64,000 nucleotides of DNA from Actinokineospora inagensis DSM 44258. Lineage in GTDB: Bacteria; Actinomycetota; Actinomycetes; Mycobacteriales; Pseudonocardiaceae. Numbering within the stretch: position 1 is the first letter of the stretch; each line of letters opens with the position of its first letter. Where the stretch lies: contig NZ_KI519516.1 of the NCBI RefSeq assembly GCF_000482865.1, forward strand, positions 180,574-244,573, read 5' to 3'. Below are positions 9,993 through 17,739 of the stretch, piece by piece. A program made the position numbers and the translations under genes. Under the pieces are notes generated by a model. It was not told the DNA's origin, searched no databases, and saw nothing but the letters and a program-made list of their open reading frames with translations.

Positions 9993-11225
9993 TCAATCCC
10001 TTCCCGACCCGGCGTCCACGGACACGGCGAGCAGCTCGGCGGCCCTGGCCCGCGCCCACTCCTCGGCGGCGAGCACCTCGTCCACGTCCCGCGGCGGGCC
10101 GTGCCAGGCCACCGCGTCGTCGACCACCCTGTGCACAGTGTCCACGATGTCTGTGAAGGTGGTGTCGCCCCGCAGGAAGGCGGCCACCGCCTCCTCGTTG
10201 GCCGCGTTGAACACCGCGGGCAGGCAGCCACCGGTCGTCCCGACGGCCCTGGCCAGCCGCACCGCGGGGAACGTGTCGTCGTCGAGCGGCTCGAAGGTCC
10301 ACTGCGCGGGTACGCCCCAGTCACAGGGACGCGCGGCGCCGGGCACCCGTTCCGGCCAGGCCAGCGCCAGCGCGATCGGCAGCCGCATGTCCGGTGGGCT
10401 GGCCTGGGCCAGCGTGGAGCCGTCGGTGAAGGTGACCATCGAGTGCACCACCGACTGCGGGTGGACGACCACGTCGACCCGGTCGTAGGGCACGCCGAAC
10501 AGCAGGTGCGCCTCGATCAGCTCCAGCGCCTTGTTGACCAGCGTCGCCGAGTTGATCGTGATGACCGGGCCCATCGCCCAGGTCGGGTGGCGCAGCGCCT
10601 GCTCGGCGGTGACGCCGACCAGGTCCGCCCTGGTCCGGCCGCGGAACGGGCCGCCGGAGGCGGTCAGGACCAGCCGGTCCACCTCCTCGGCGCGGCCGCC
10701 GCGCAGCGCCTGGGCCATCGCCGAGTGCTCGGAGTCGACCGGCACGAGTTGGCCCGGCCTGGCCGCGGCGAGCACCAGGTCACCGCCGGCGACCAGCGAC
10801 TCCTTGTTCGCCAGGGCCAGCGTCGCGCCGGTGCGCAACGCGCTCAGCGTCGGGGCGAGACCCCGCGAACCGGTGATGCCGTTGAGCACCACATCGACCG
10901 GGACCGACTCGATCAACTCGGTGACCGCGTCCTGGCCCGCGAAGACCCGGGGCACGGGCACGCCTGCCCGCTTGGCCGCGGCGTCCAGCGCCGCCCGCAG
11001 GTCAGCGGCCGCGGCGGTCCTGGTCACGGCGACGGCGCCGACCTGGAAGCGCAGCGCCTGCTCGGCCAGCAGCGCCGGATCGGACCCACCCGCGGCGAGC
11101 CCGGCCACGGTGAACCGATCGGGATTGGCCGCGACGAGGTCGAGTGCCTGGGTGCCGACGGAGCCGGTCGAACCGAGCACGAGCAGTGAGCGCCGAGCGG
11201 TGCCGGGCGCGGGGGAAGCACTCAT
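9993..11225 (-). CDS. dxr: 1-deoxy-D-xylulose 5-phosphate reductoisomerase
   Basis: 410 residues from ATG 11225; an alternative start (ATG 11234) adds three residues. The enzyme makes 2-C-methyl-D-erythritol 4-phosphate with NADPH, the committed MEP-pathway step and the target of fosmidomycin. Motifs are the nucleotide loop [14 protein letters not shown] at the N-terminus, [22 protein letters not shown], and the metal/substrate segment [17 protein letters not shown]. First gene of a dxr-rseP-ispG run. The upstream part of the frame, beyond 11234, shows no homology and overlaps plus-strand genes. Confidence 0.96.
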   Translation of the reverse strand: MSASPAPGTARRSLLVLGSTGSVGTQALDLVAANPDRFTVAGLAAGGSDPALLAEQALRFQVGAVAVTRTAAAADLRAALDAAAKRAGVPVPRVFAGQDAVTELIESVPVDVVLNGITGSRGLAPTLSALRTGATLALANKESLVAGGDLVLAAARPGQLVPVDSEHSAMAQALRGGRAEEVDRLVLTASGGPFRGRTRADLVGVTAEQALRHPTWAMGPVITINSATLVNKALELIEAHLLFGVPYDRVDVVVHPQSVVHSMVTFTDGSTLAQASPPDMRLPIALALAWPERVPGAARPCDWGVPAQWTFEPLDDDTFPAVRLARAVGTTGGCLPAVFNAANEEAVAAFLRGDTTFTDIVDTVHRVVDDAVAWHGPPRDVDEVLAAEEWARARAAELLAVSVDAGSGRD

Positions 11226-11441
11226 CACCACCATTGTGGCCGACGGCCCGACACGCACGGCAACGGCCACCGGGTGATGTCGCGTCCCCGCGCGCACCGT
11301 CCGTACCGCGAAGGATCGTCCGAACGGCGCAATCCGAAAAAAGTTCCGCACCGAAGGAGTGAAACTCCGACACCGGGGGCACTTACTCGGCAGCACGGAA
11401 AGACCGCCGGGACGCGCGGCGGTCATCTGGAAGGAGCATCG

Positions 11442-11714
11442 ATGGGCATTCTCGGCTGGATCGTTCTCGGTTTGGTCGCCGGTCTCATCGCCAAGGCCAT
11501 CATGCCTGGTCGGGACCCGGGGGGCATCATCATCACGATCCTCATCGGCATCGTGGGCGCCATCATCGGCGGATTCATCGGCAACGCGATCTTCGGGGGC
11601 GGACTCGGCACATTCTTCGACCTCCGCACCTGGCTGCTGTCGATTCTCGGATCGGTGATCCTGCTGGCCATCTACCGCGCGGTCACCGGCGGTCGGGGTC
11701 GGGCAAGGGTGTAG
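11442..11714 (+). CDS. GlsB/YeaQ/YmgE-family stress-response membrane protein
   Basis: 90 residues from ATG 11442, with AAGGAG at 11431-11436. Three hydrophobic helices with Gly-rich stretches ([47 protein letters not shown]) fit the transglycosylase-associated/GlsB family of tiny membrane proteins linked to general stress. The biochemical role is unknown. It diverges from dxr across a 216-bp gap that should contain both promoters, and it ends before a very strong hairpin. Confidence 0.85.
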   Translation: MGILGWIVLGLVAGLIAKAIMPGRDPGGIIITILIGIVGAIIGGFIGNAIFGGGLGTFFDLRTWLLSILGSVILLAIYRAVTGGRGRARV

Positions 11715-11733
11715 CCGAGCGAGACCCGTCACA

Positions 11734-11769
11734 CCCGAGGGCGCCGTGGGCAACCACGGCGCCCTCGGG
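11734..11769 (+). terminator. 16-bp perfect hairpin with GCAA tetraloop
   Basis: Arms 11734-11749 and 11754-11769 are exact reverse complements (16 bp) closed by GCAA, an extra-stable GNRA tetraloop. It follows the GlsB-like gene by 20 bp and has no T-tract, which is normal for actinobacterial terminators. It also lies 60 bp upstream of the next gene start, so it may insulate the two. Confidence 0.75.
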
Positions 11770-11829
11770 CTGTGCGGGGTGTGGGAGGATCGGCGGCGAA
11801 GCAGTGTGGTTCGAGCTGGAGGGAAACAC

Positions 11830-12099
11830 GTGGCGAACACGGAGCTGGAGAAGCGGAAGCCCACCGCGGCGGGCACCGTGAGCCCCGCGGACGAGCCGTC
11901 CGCCGAGTGGGGCTGGCACGGGTCGTTCCCGCGCGCCACCCTGATCGCCGGGGTGGTCGTCGGGATCGTCATGTTCCTCATGCTCATCGGCAACCACCGC
12001 GGCCGCACCGAGGACCTGTGGCTCGTCGGCGTCGGCGTGCTGCTGCTCGGCGGGGTCGCCTGGAAGGTCCACAAGAACCGGACCTCCTGGCGGCGCTAG
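11830..12099 (+). CDS. DUF2631-type small membrane protein
   Basis: 89 residues from GTG 11830, with GGAGGG at 11818-11823. A hydrophilic N-terminus contains [13 protein letters not shown], typical of DUF2631. Two transmembrane helices follow ([19 protein letters not shown] and [16 protein letters not shown]), then a basic C-terminus. I recall the M. tuberculosis counterpart as Rv2876, also near dxr. Function is unknown. Confidence 0.7.
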   Translation: MANTELEKRKPTAAGTVSPADEPSAEWGWHGSFPRATLIAGVVVGIVMFLMLIGNHRGRTEDLWLVGVGVLLLGGVAWKVHKNRTSWRR

Positions 12100-12255
12100 C
12101 AAACGATCACTCGGAAGAGTGGTTACGCGCCCGCCCACGTGGTGGGCATCTGTTGCGGGTGTGCGCACGGGCACAGTTGGCTGACGGCCATGCGCCCCTG
12201 TGCACTCGAGCCGTTCTGGCCATCGCGCCGACCCCGGCTCTACGACGAAGCGTGT

Positions 12256-12297
12256 ACGACGGCCGCGTGGGTGCGCTGAACCCCACGCGGCCGTCGT
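12256..12297 (+). terminator. 16-bp perfect inverted repeat upstream of carbonic anhydrase
   Basis: Arms 12256-12271 and 12282-12297 are exact complements with a 10-nt loop. It lies 157 bp after the DUF2631 gene and 38 bp before the carbonic anhydrase ATG. It may terminate the upstream transcript or be a leader hairpin of the carbonic anhydrase mRNA; the sequence cannot separate these. The rest of the 12100-12335 gap shows no gene. Confidence 0.5.
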
Positions 12298-12335
12298 CGT
12301 TTCCGTCCACACCCGACACAGATCCGGAGCCCACC

Positions 12336-12824
12336 ATGTCCGTCACGGACGAACTGCTCGCCAACAACGCCGAGTACGCCTCGGCGTTCCAGGGCCCGCT
12401 GCCGCTCCCGCCCGCCAAGCACGTCGCGGTCGTCGCCTGCATGGACGCCCGCATCAACGTCTACGGCGTGCTGGGCCTGGCGGAGGGCGAGGCCCACGTC
12501 ATCCGCAACGCGGGCGGCGTCGTCACCGAGGACGAGATCCGCTCGCTGGCCATCAGCCAGCGCCTGCTCGGCACCACCGAGATCATCCTCATCCACCACA
12601 CCGACTGCGGCATGCTCACCTTCTCCGACAAGGACTTCCGCGACGGCATCCGGGACGAAACCGGCGTCCGCCCCGCCTGGTCCTCCGAGGCCTTCGACGA
12701 CCTGGACACCGACGTCCGCCAGTCCATCGCCCGCATCAAGTCCAGCCCCTTCATCCCGGTGAAGGACTCCATCCGCGGCTTCATCTTCGACGTCGCCACC
12801 GGCAAGCTGAACGAGGTCGCCTGA
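12336..12824 (+). CDS. Beta-class carbonic anhydrase
   Basis: 162 residues from ATG 12336. It interconverts CO2 and bicarbonate. Zinc ligands are Cys35 (VACMDARIN), His88 and Cys91 (HHTDCGM); the Asp37/Arg39 dyad that opens the active site is present. The length and the FSDKDFRDGI segment resemble the short Rv1284-type enzymes of actinobacteria. The frame upstream of 12336 is a shadow. The gene ends just before a 14-bp hairpin separating it from the convergent toxin gene. Confidence 0.9.
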   Translation: MSVTDELLANNAEYASAFQGPLPLPPAKHVAVVACMDARINVYGVLGLAEGEAHVIRNAGGVVTEDEIRSLAISQRLLGTTEIILIHHTDCGMLTFSDKDFRDGIRDETGVRPAWSSEAFDDLDTDVRQSIARIKSSPFIPVKDSIRGFIFDVATGKLNEVA

Positions 12825-12830
12825 GACGGC

Positions 12831-12861
12831 CCGGGGACGCGACCCCCGGTCGCGTCCCCGG
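12831..12861. terminator. Bidirectional hairpin terminator between carbonic anhydrase and vapC-like toxin
   Basis: CCGGGGACGCGACC (12831-12844) pairs perfectly over 14 bp with 12848-12861 around a 3-nt CCC turn. It occupies the 42-bp gap between two convergent genes, so it can serve both. Confidence 0.75.
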
Positions 12862-12866
12862 TTCGA

Positions 12867-13289
12867 CTACGAATCACCCCACGGGTCGCGGAGAGCGATC
12901 CCGGTGTCAACGAAGTCCTTGACGTTGCGCGTACCCAGACACGCGGCATGACTACGGCAGATCGACGCGATAAGCGCATCGGCCATGCTTATCGGGAGCC
13001 CAGCGCGTTCGCGCGTTGACACTATGTCCCCGTAGTACTCGGCGGCCACGGTGTCGAACGGCAAGATCCGGTCTTGGAAGTCTTCCGCCAACAACCCGGC
13101 AACCTTGTCCACGAGCGTTTCCTTACGCCGCCCGTCGGCCACCCTGGCAACACCGTAGGTCAGTTCGGCCGCCGTGACCGCGGTGAGGTAGACCTCCGCC
13201 ACCGGATACCGGTCAACCCACCGCACGACGGTGTCGTCCGGGGACTGCCGCATCAACTCGGAAACGACGTTCGTATCGAGAACGATCAC
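12867..13289 (-). CDS. PIN-domain ribonuclease toxin, VapC/FitB type
   Basis: 140 residues. PIN-domain acidic residues are visible: Asp5 in VLDTNVVSEL, Glu in AAELTYGVAR, Asp in SMADALIA and Asp in TRNVKDFV. These coordinate Mg2+ for cleavage of target RNA. The ATG overlaps the antitoxin stop by 4 bp (ATGA), the usual tight coupling of a toxin-antitoxin operon. The active-site residues look intact, so the toxin is probably functional. Confidence 0.9.
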   Translation of the reverse strand: MIVLDTNVVSELMRQSPDDTVVRWVDRYPVAEVYLTAVTAAELTYGVARVADGRRKETLVDKVAGLLAEDFQDRILPFDTVAAEYYGDIVSTRERAGLPISMADALIASICRSHAACLGTRNVKDFVDTGIALRDPWGDS

Positions 13290-13531
13290 TCGAAGATCTC
13301 CGGCAACCGGGGGAACTCCGTCCGCTCCGGCAGTTCAAGCGCCACGTCACCGACATCGGTGAACCTCTGCCGGATCCGCGACCCCAACCCCGGACCAGTC
13401 GCCGACCTGGTCAGCGCCGCCGCGAGGATCGCCCGGACCTCGGCCTCCATGGATCGGCCGTGCTCAGCGGCCCGCACTCGCAACTTGGCCTTGAGATCCT
13501 CGTCGAGGTCACGGATGGTCAAGGTAGCCAC
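13286..13531 (-). CDS. FitA-type ribbon-helix-helix antitoxin
   Basis: 81 residues from GTG 13531 (AGAGG upstream). The N-terminal ribbon-helix-helix DNA-binding unit reads TLTIRDLDEDLKAKLRVRA, then EHGRSMEAEVRAIL as second helix. The C-terminal tail (PERTEFPRLPEIF) should wrap the PIN toxin. First gene of the two-gene operon. It probably represses its own promoter through the TGCTAGCA repeats just upstream. The longer frame to 13597 reads through that operator and is not the gene. Confidence 0.88.
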   Translation of the reverse strand: MATLTIRDLDEDLKAKLRVRAAEHGRSMEAEVRAILAAALTRSATGPGLGSRIRQRFTDVGDVALELPERTEFPRLPEIFE

Positions 13532-13755
13532 AGCACACCTCTCACTGCTAGCAGTGCAGTCAATGCTAGCACGGATGGCTGTTCTCGTCCTCGGCAACGA
13601 GGGTCATCCCCCTGGGTGCCAAGGGTCAAGGTCTCCTCCAGCGCCGCCAAGTCCGCATACCCGTGGTCGCGCTCCGCCCGGTCAACGAAATCAGACAAGC
13701 GATCTCGCACCACCTGGAGTGGCTCAACCACGTATTCGATGGGCACCCGAGGCAT
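13519..13755 (-). pseudogene. Remnant of a Phd/YefM-type antitoxin with internal deletion
   Basis: From ATG 13755 the frame reads like a Phd antitoxin for its first 32 residues (VVRDRLSDFVDRAERDHG), then jumps to ADLAALEETL, which in the family lies about 17 residues further on. The missing piece is the ITRNGRPAAVLISPD-type strand that forms the dimer core. After LEETL the frame loses similarity and runs through the promoter and start of the FitA-type gene. No RelE-like toxin follows. I read it as a decayed gene. Confidence 0.6.
13543..13571. promoter_or_regulatory. Paired TGCTAGCA operator of the toxin-antitoxin operon
   Basis: A perfect 14-bp palindrome CACTGCTAGCAGTG (13543-13556) and a second TGCTAGCA (13564-13571) share an 8-bp core; their centres are 18 bp apart, just under two helical turns. 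The pair lies 12 bp upstream of the antitoxin GTG. FitAB of Neisseria binds a paired site with a closely similar core (TGCTATCA/TGATAGCA). Confidence 0.65.
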
Positions 13756-13762
13756 GCCGCCG

Positions 13763-13906
13763 CTACGACCACACGAGGTCGGTCGGCTGAGCGGCCTCAC
13801 GGTCTACCTCAAGAGTGGACACGACATCGTGGTCTTCGAAGTCGGCAACGAGCTTCAGACGGCCACCCAGCGCGAGAACGTATCGGCTCAAGGTGTCCAC
13901 CTCCAT
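13763..13906 (-). pseudogene. C-terminal remnant of a HigA/Xre-type antitoxin
   Basis: A 47-codon frame from ATG 13906 to TAG 13763 contains LSRYVLALGGRLKLVADFED, the characteristic last two strands of HigA/Xre-type antitoxins (usual form LRRYVEALGGxLxLVADF). The helix-turn-helix that should precede it is absent; upstream sequence runs straight into the end of rlmN. It is therefore a truncated gene end, or much less likely a stand-alone small protein. Confidence 0.6.
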
Positions 13907-13922
13907 CCCGCAGTGGCCCTGC

Positions 13923-15026
13923 TCAGCCCTCGGCGGCGAGCTGCCCGCAGGCGGCGGCGATCTCCTGGCCCCGGGTGTCGCGAACGGTGCACTCCACGCC
14001 CTGTTCCTTCACCCGCCGGACGAACTCGCGCTCGACCGGCTTCGGGGACGCGTCCCATTTCGAGCCCGGGGTCGGGTTCAGCGGGATGACGTTGACGTGG
14101 GCGAACTGGCCGAGGTGCTTGTGCAGCAGCTTGCCCAGCAGGTCCGCCCGCCACGGCTGGTCGTTGATGTCGCGGATCAGCGCGTACTCGATGGACACCC
14201 GGCGCCCCGTGCGGTCGGCGTAACCGCGGGCGGCGTCGAGGACCTCGGCCACCTTCCACCGCGTGTTCACCGGCACCAGGGTGTCCCGCAGCTCGTCATC
14301 CGGCGTGTGCAGGGAAACCGCGAGCCGGACCTGCAAACCCTCTTCGGTCAGTTTCCGAATCCCCGGCACCAACCCCACCGTCGACACGGTCACCGAGCGC
14401 TGGGAGATCCCGAAACCGTCCGGGGCGGGATCGCAGATTCGGTGAACAGCCGCCAGAACCCGGCCGAAGTTGGCCAATGGTTCACCCATACCCATGAAGA
14501 CGATGTTGGACAGCCTGCCCGGGTCGCCGAGTTCGCCGTCGCGGAGGGTAGCAGCGGCGGCGCGGACCTGGTCGACGATTTCGGCGGTGGAGAGGTTGCG
14601 TTGGAGGCCGCCCTGGCCGGTGGCACAGAAGGGGCAGGCCATCCCGCAGCCCGCCTGGCTGGAGACGCACAGGGTGACGCGGTCGGGGTAACGCATGAGG
14701 ACGCTCTCCAGGAGCGTGCCGTCGTGGGCTTTCCACAGCGTCTTGCGGGTGGAGCCGTCGTCGCAGGTGACGTGGCGGACGACGGTCAGCAGGGGCGGGA
14801 GCAGCGAGTCGGCGAGGCGGTCGCGGGTGGCGGCCGGGATGTCGGTCATCGCGGCGGGGTCGGCGGTCAGCCGGGCGAAGTAGTGGTTGGAGAGCTGGTT
14901 CGCGCGGAACGGCTTCTCCCCGAGTTCGGCCACCGCGGCGCGGCGTTCGTCGGCGGTGAGGTCGGCGAGGTGCCGGGGCGGCAGGCCGCGCCGGGGTGCG
15001 TCGAAGACGAGGGGAAGTGAGGTCAT
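13923..15026 (-). CDS. rlmN: 23S rRNA (A2503-C2)/tRNA (A37-C2) methyltransferase
   Basis: 367 residues from ATG 15026 (GTG 15032 is an alternative). A radical SAM enzyme that methylates C2 of A2503 in 23S rRNA. The cluster-binding motif is GCGMACPFC (CxxxCxxC). GMGEPLANF and the [12 protein letters not shown] segment are also typical, and the C-terminal catalytic Cys is in [12 protein letters not shown]. The open frame continues to 15779 over the divergent padR gene, which is shadow. It diverges from padR across a 204-bp gap. Confidence 0.95.
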   Translation of the reverse strand: MTSLPLVFDAPRRGLPPRHLADLTADERRAAVAELGEKPFRANQLSNHYFARLTADPAAMTDIPAATRDRLADSLLPPLLTVVRHVTCDDGSTRKTLWKAHDGTLLESVLMRYPDRVTLCVSSQAGCGMACPFCATGQGGLQRNLSTAEIVDQVRAAAATLRDGELGDPGRLSNIVFMGMGEPLANFGRVLAAVHRICDPAPDGFGISQRSVTVSTVGLVPGIRKLTEEGLQVRLAVSLHTPDDELRDTLVPVNTRWKVAEVLDAARGYADRTGRRVSIEYALIRDINDQPWRADLLGKLLHKHLGQFAHVNVIPLNPTPGSKWDASPKPVEREFVRRVKEQGVECTVRDTRGQEIAAACGQLAAEG

Positions 15027-15168
15027 GGCCACCCCATTGTCCCACGTCGGCGGGCGGCGGTTCGGGGCGGCCGCAGTGCGCCGGGCGGGCTTGGGACGGC
15101 GGCGCCACCCGGTCACGAGCAGGCAGAACCCGCCCCGACCAGATTGCCCGTTGCATCGCGACATGTTC

Positions 15169-15189
15169 CGATATATCGTTGAGCTATCG
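15169..15189. promoter_or_regulatory. CGATATATCG palindrome, candidate PadR operator
   Basis: A perfect 10-bp AT-rich palindrome at 15169-15178 is followed 6 bp later by a half-copy TATCG (15185-15189). It is 53 bp upstream of the padR ATG, in the promoter region. PadR regulators commonly bind AT-rich palindromes in their own promoter, so autoregulation is likely. Confidence 0.45.
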
Positions 15190-15230
15190 CGAGCGACCGG
15201 CTCGCGGTCAACCAACCAGGGGAGAGAACA

Positions 15231-15920
15231 ATGCAGATCCCACACGAGCACCTGCACCGGCGCGGCCCATGGCGCCGACACGCACGCCGCGGCGAGCACG
15301 GTTTCGGCGCGGACTTCGGACCGGAGGATGAGATGACCCCGCCCTTCCCGCCGCTGCCCCCGTTCCCGCCCGGCGCCCCGTTCGGTCCGGGTGGACCGTT
15401 CGGCGGCGGCTGGGGCCGGGGGCACGGCCGCGGCGGCCGGGGGCGCGGGATGGGCAGGCAGCGCCGGGGCGACGTGCGCGCCGCGCTGCTGGCCCTGCTG
15501 ACCGAACGCCCGATGCACGGCTACGAGATGATCCAGGAGATCGCCGAGCGCAGCGGCGGGATCTGGAAGCCGAGCCCCGGCTCGGTCTACCCGACCCTGC
15601 AACTGCTCGCCGACGAGGGCCTGGTCACCGCGGTCGACGGCGACGGCGGCAAGCGCCTGTTCCAGTTGACCGAGGACGGCACGGCCGCCGCGGGCAAGCT
15701 GGACAGCACCCCGCCGTGGGAGCAGGCGAGCGCCGACGTGGACCAGAGCGACGTCGCGCTGCGGTCCGCCATCGGCCAACTGGCCGCGGCCGCCATCGCG
15801 GTGTCGCAGGCCGGTAACGCCAACCAGAAGGCCCGCGCGGTCGACATCCTCAACGGGGCCCGCCGCGAGCTGTACTCGCTCCTCGGCGAGGACACCGCTA
15901 CCGAGGACAGCGCCGAGTAA
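15231..15920 (+). CDS. PadR-family transcriptional regulator with Pro/Gly-rich N-terminal extension
   Basis: 229 residues; AGGGGAGAG precedes ATG 15231. Residues 1-75 are low complexity: a His/Arg-rich start, then a Pro/Phe/Gly run ([14 protein letters not shown]) and a Gly/Arg run. Residues 78-160 are the winged helix ([35 protein letters not shown]). The C-terminus is a short dimerisation helix region. No divergent efflux pump is present, unlike many PadR loci; rlmN is the divergent neighbour. The target and ligand are unknown. Confidence 0.85.
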   Translation: MQIPHEHLHRRGPWRRHARRGEHGFGADFGPEDEMTPPFPPLPPFPPGAPFGPGGPFGGGWGRGHGRGGRGRGMGRQRRGDVRAALLALLTERPMHGYEMIQEIAERSGGIWKPSPGSVYPTLQLLADEGLVTAVDGDGGKRLFQLTEDGTAAAGKLDSTPPWEQASADVDQSDVALRSAIGQLAAAAIAVSQAGNANQKARAVDILNGARRELYSLLGEDTATEDSAE

Positions 15921-15940
15921 GCGCTAACCGGGGGTCTTAG

Positions 15941-15982
15941 AGCTGCCCGCAGTACCTTCCACAGGGGTGCTGCGGGCAGTTT
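15941..15982. terminator. Hairpin terminator between padR and methyltransferase
   Basis: AGCTGCCCGCAGTACC (15941-15956) pairs with 15966-15981 over 16 bp with two G-U type pairs, closed by a 9-nt loop and followed by TTT on the plus strand. It sits between convergent genes (15920 and 15987). Confidence 0.7.
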
Positions 15983-15986
15983 CGCG

Positions 15987-16799
15987 TCAGCCGACGATGA
16001 GCCCACTCGGCTTGCGGCGCACGAGGGCGCGGTAGCCGACCGGGAACTCCAGACCCGGGGTCTCCGCTATTGCGCGCGCGGCAACGGCGGCCGAGAACTC
16101 TATGCGCAGCACGGCTTCCAACGTCTCGCGGTCGGGGAACGCCCACCGCGTCACCACCCGGTGCCGCCCAAAGCCGGAGATCTCGAAGAACCGGTCGACC
16201 TCGGCGACGTCGTACCCGGGTAGGTCCGCGCGCATCCACCGCCCATACGGCGGGTGCGCGGCGTCCAGGTCGACGATCACCAACGCGCCGCCGGGCCGCA
16301 GCACGCGATCGGCCTCGCGCAGGCCGGGTTCGCAACCGGGGCCGAAGAAGTAGGCCGTGCGGGCGTGCACCACGTCAACGCTCGCGTCCGCCACCGGCAA
16401 GTCCTGCGCCGACCCGAGCACGACCGCGACCCCGGTCATCCCGTCGATCCGCGTCTTGGCGCGCTCCACCAGCGGCGGGTGCGGTTCGACACCGAGCACG
16501 GCCGCGGCGCGTTCGGCGAAGCGCGGCAGGTGGAAACCGTCGCCGCAGCCGACGTCCAGCACGTCGCCGGTCCAGTTCGCGACACCGGCGAGCAGCCGCC
16601 AGATCTCGCCATCGGCGTCCTGGGCGCGGTTCTCCGCCTCGTACACCTGCGGCCAGTGCCAGATGTTCGGGCTGGGCAGCACCCGGTCCGCGCGCAGCGT
16701 CGCCGTCAACCGCTCCCGCGCCCGTGCCACCAGTGCCCTGCCCCCGAAGCCCACCCGCCAAGGAAAGCACACCGGCTGCCCAGCGCGGTGGGCGGTCAA
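15987..16799 (-). CDS. Class I SAM-dependent methyltransferase
   Basis: Up to 270 residues; a shorter start inside the first 45 codons is possible because homologs tend to begin near PNIWHWPQVYEAENRAQD. The SAM-binding motif I is VLDVGCGDGFHL and the acidic strand-2 end is GVEPHP; motif IV-like PVADASVDVVHARTAY and motif V-like LRPGGALVIVDLD follow. The combination of PNIWHWP and a small-molecule methyltransferase core is common in actinobacteria. The substrate is unknown. It converges on padR. Confidence 0.78.
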   Translation of the reverse strand: MTAHRAGQPVCFPWRVGFGGRALVARARERLTATLRADRVLPSPNIWHWPQVYEAENRAQDADGEIWRLLAGVANWTGDVLDVGCGDGFHLPRFAERAAAVLGVEPHPPLVERAKTRIDGMTGVAVVLGSAQDLPVADASVDVVHARTAYFFGPGCEPGLREADRVLRPGGALVIVDLDAAHPPYGRWMRADLPGYDVAEVDRFFEISGFGRHRVVTRWAFPDRETLEAVLRIEFSAAVAARAIAETPGLEFPVGYRALVRRKPSGLIVG

Positions 16800-16881
16800 A
16801 CGCCAGGAAGATCACCACCGCGAAGCGGCTGACTGACCCACTCGATCGGGTTAGTGTCAGGGAACTCGCCAGGAGGTCGCC

Positions 16882-17733
16882 ATGATGCCAAGCGATGCGA
16901 TCAGCGCTCTGGAAGAAGTGCCGGATGGCACCCCGGGCAGACCCTGTTGGGTCGAGGTCGCCACCCCGGACCCCACGGCAAGCAGTGAGTTCTACCGGGG
17001 CCTCTTCGGGTGGACCTATCGAGTAGGCGACGACGGTTACGTCATGGCGTACGTGGACGAGGTGTCCGTGGCGGGCATCTATACGCCGCAAGGCGGACAA
17101 CCCAGTCTCTGGACGCTCTACCTAACCGTGCACGACACGGGCAACACGACTGAACGCGTCCTCCAACTCGGCGGCCAGATCCTCACCGCGCCGCGCGAGA
17201 TCCCCGGCCAGGGCGGCCTGCTCATCGCGGCCGACCCGAGCGGCGGCCCCATCGGCTTCTGGCGGCAAGACCGCGGCTGGGACCTCGGCACCGGTTTCCC
17301 CGGCGCGTTCACCTGGGCCGAGCTGAACACCTGGGACGGCGCCGCGGCCGACGAGTTCTTCCGCGCCCTGTTCGGGTTCGAGCAGTCCCAGATCGGCGAC
17401 GGCGACAACTTCGACTACACCAGTTGGCGGCTCAACGGCGACGAACTGCTCGGCAGGCTCCGGATGGGCCCCGAGTTCGCCGCGGACAGACCCCCGCACT
17501 GGATGGTGTTCTTCGAGGTGGACCCGGAAATCGGGACCGACGCCACGGCCGCGCTCGCGGTCCGCCTCGGCGGCCGGATCACTGTGCCGCCCTTCGACTC
17601 CCCGTACGGACGGGCAGCGGTGCTCGCCGACGTCACCGGCGCCGAGTTCACCGTGCTCGACCGCTCCCTCGCCATCTCCGTGGTCCCGGAGGAGGAAATC
17701 GGCGCGGAAGTCGACGACCCGTACGACGACTAG
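16882..17733 (+). CDS. Two-domain VOC (glyoxalase/bleomycin-resistance fold) protein
   Basis: 283 residues; AGGAGG at 16871-16876 supports ATG 16882. Two repeated VOC modules are visible: WVEVATPDPTASSEFYRGLFGW at about residues 23-44, and WAELNTWDGAAADEFFRALFGF at about 145-166. Each has the FY/FF.xLFGW signature. Each module ends in a strand with a Pro/Gly loop (DPSGGPIGFWR; DVTGAEFTVLD). Such proteins in Streptomyces-like genomes are often annotated as hydroxylase-related, but no activity can be assigned. It ends 6 bp before the stop of cdsA. Confidence 0.82.
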   Translation: MMPSDAISALEEVPDGTPGRPCWVEVATPDPTASSEFYRGLFGWTYRVGDDGYVMAYVDEVSVAGIYTPQGGQPSLWTLYLTVHDTGNTTERVLQLGGQILTAPREIPGQGGLLIAADPSGGPIGFWRQDRGWDLGTGFPGAFTWAELNTWDGAAADEFFRALFGFEQSQIGDGDNFDYTSWRLNGDELLGRLRMGPEFAADRPPHWMVFFEVDPEIGTDATAALAVRLGGRITVPPFDSPYGRAAVLADVTGAEFTVLDRSLAISVVPEEEIGAEVDDPYDD

Positions 17734-17739
17734 CGCCCT

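Noticed and set aside
10003-10302. N-terminal extension of rseP
   Set aside because: The codons beyond GTG 9990 overlap dxr in another frame and show no similarity to the protease family; GTG 9990 has a proper ribosome site.
12867-13906. Active toxin partners for the HigA-like and Phd-like remnants
   Set aside because: No RelE-, ParE- or HigB-like frame is found on either strand in this interval; only the FitAB pair is complete.
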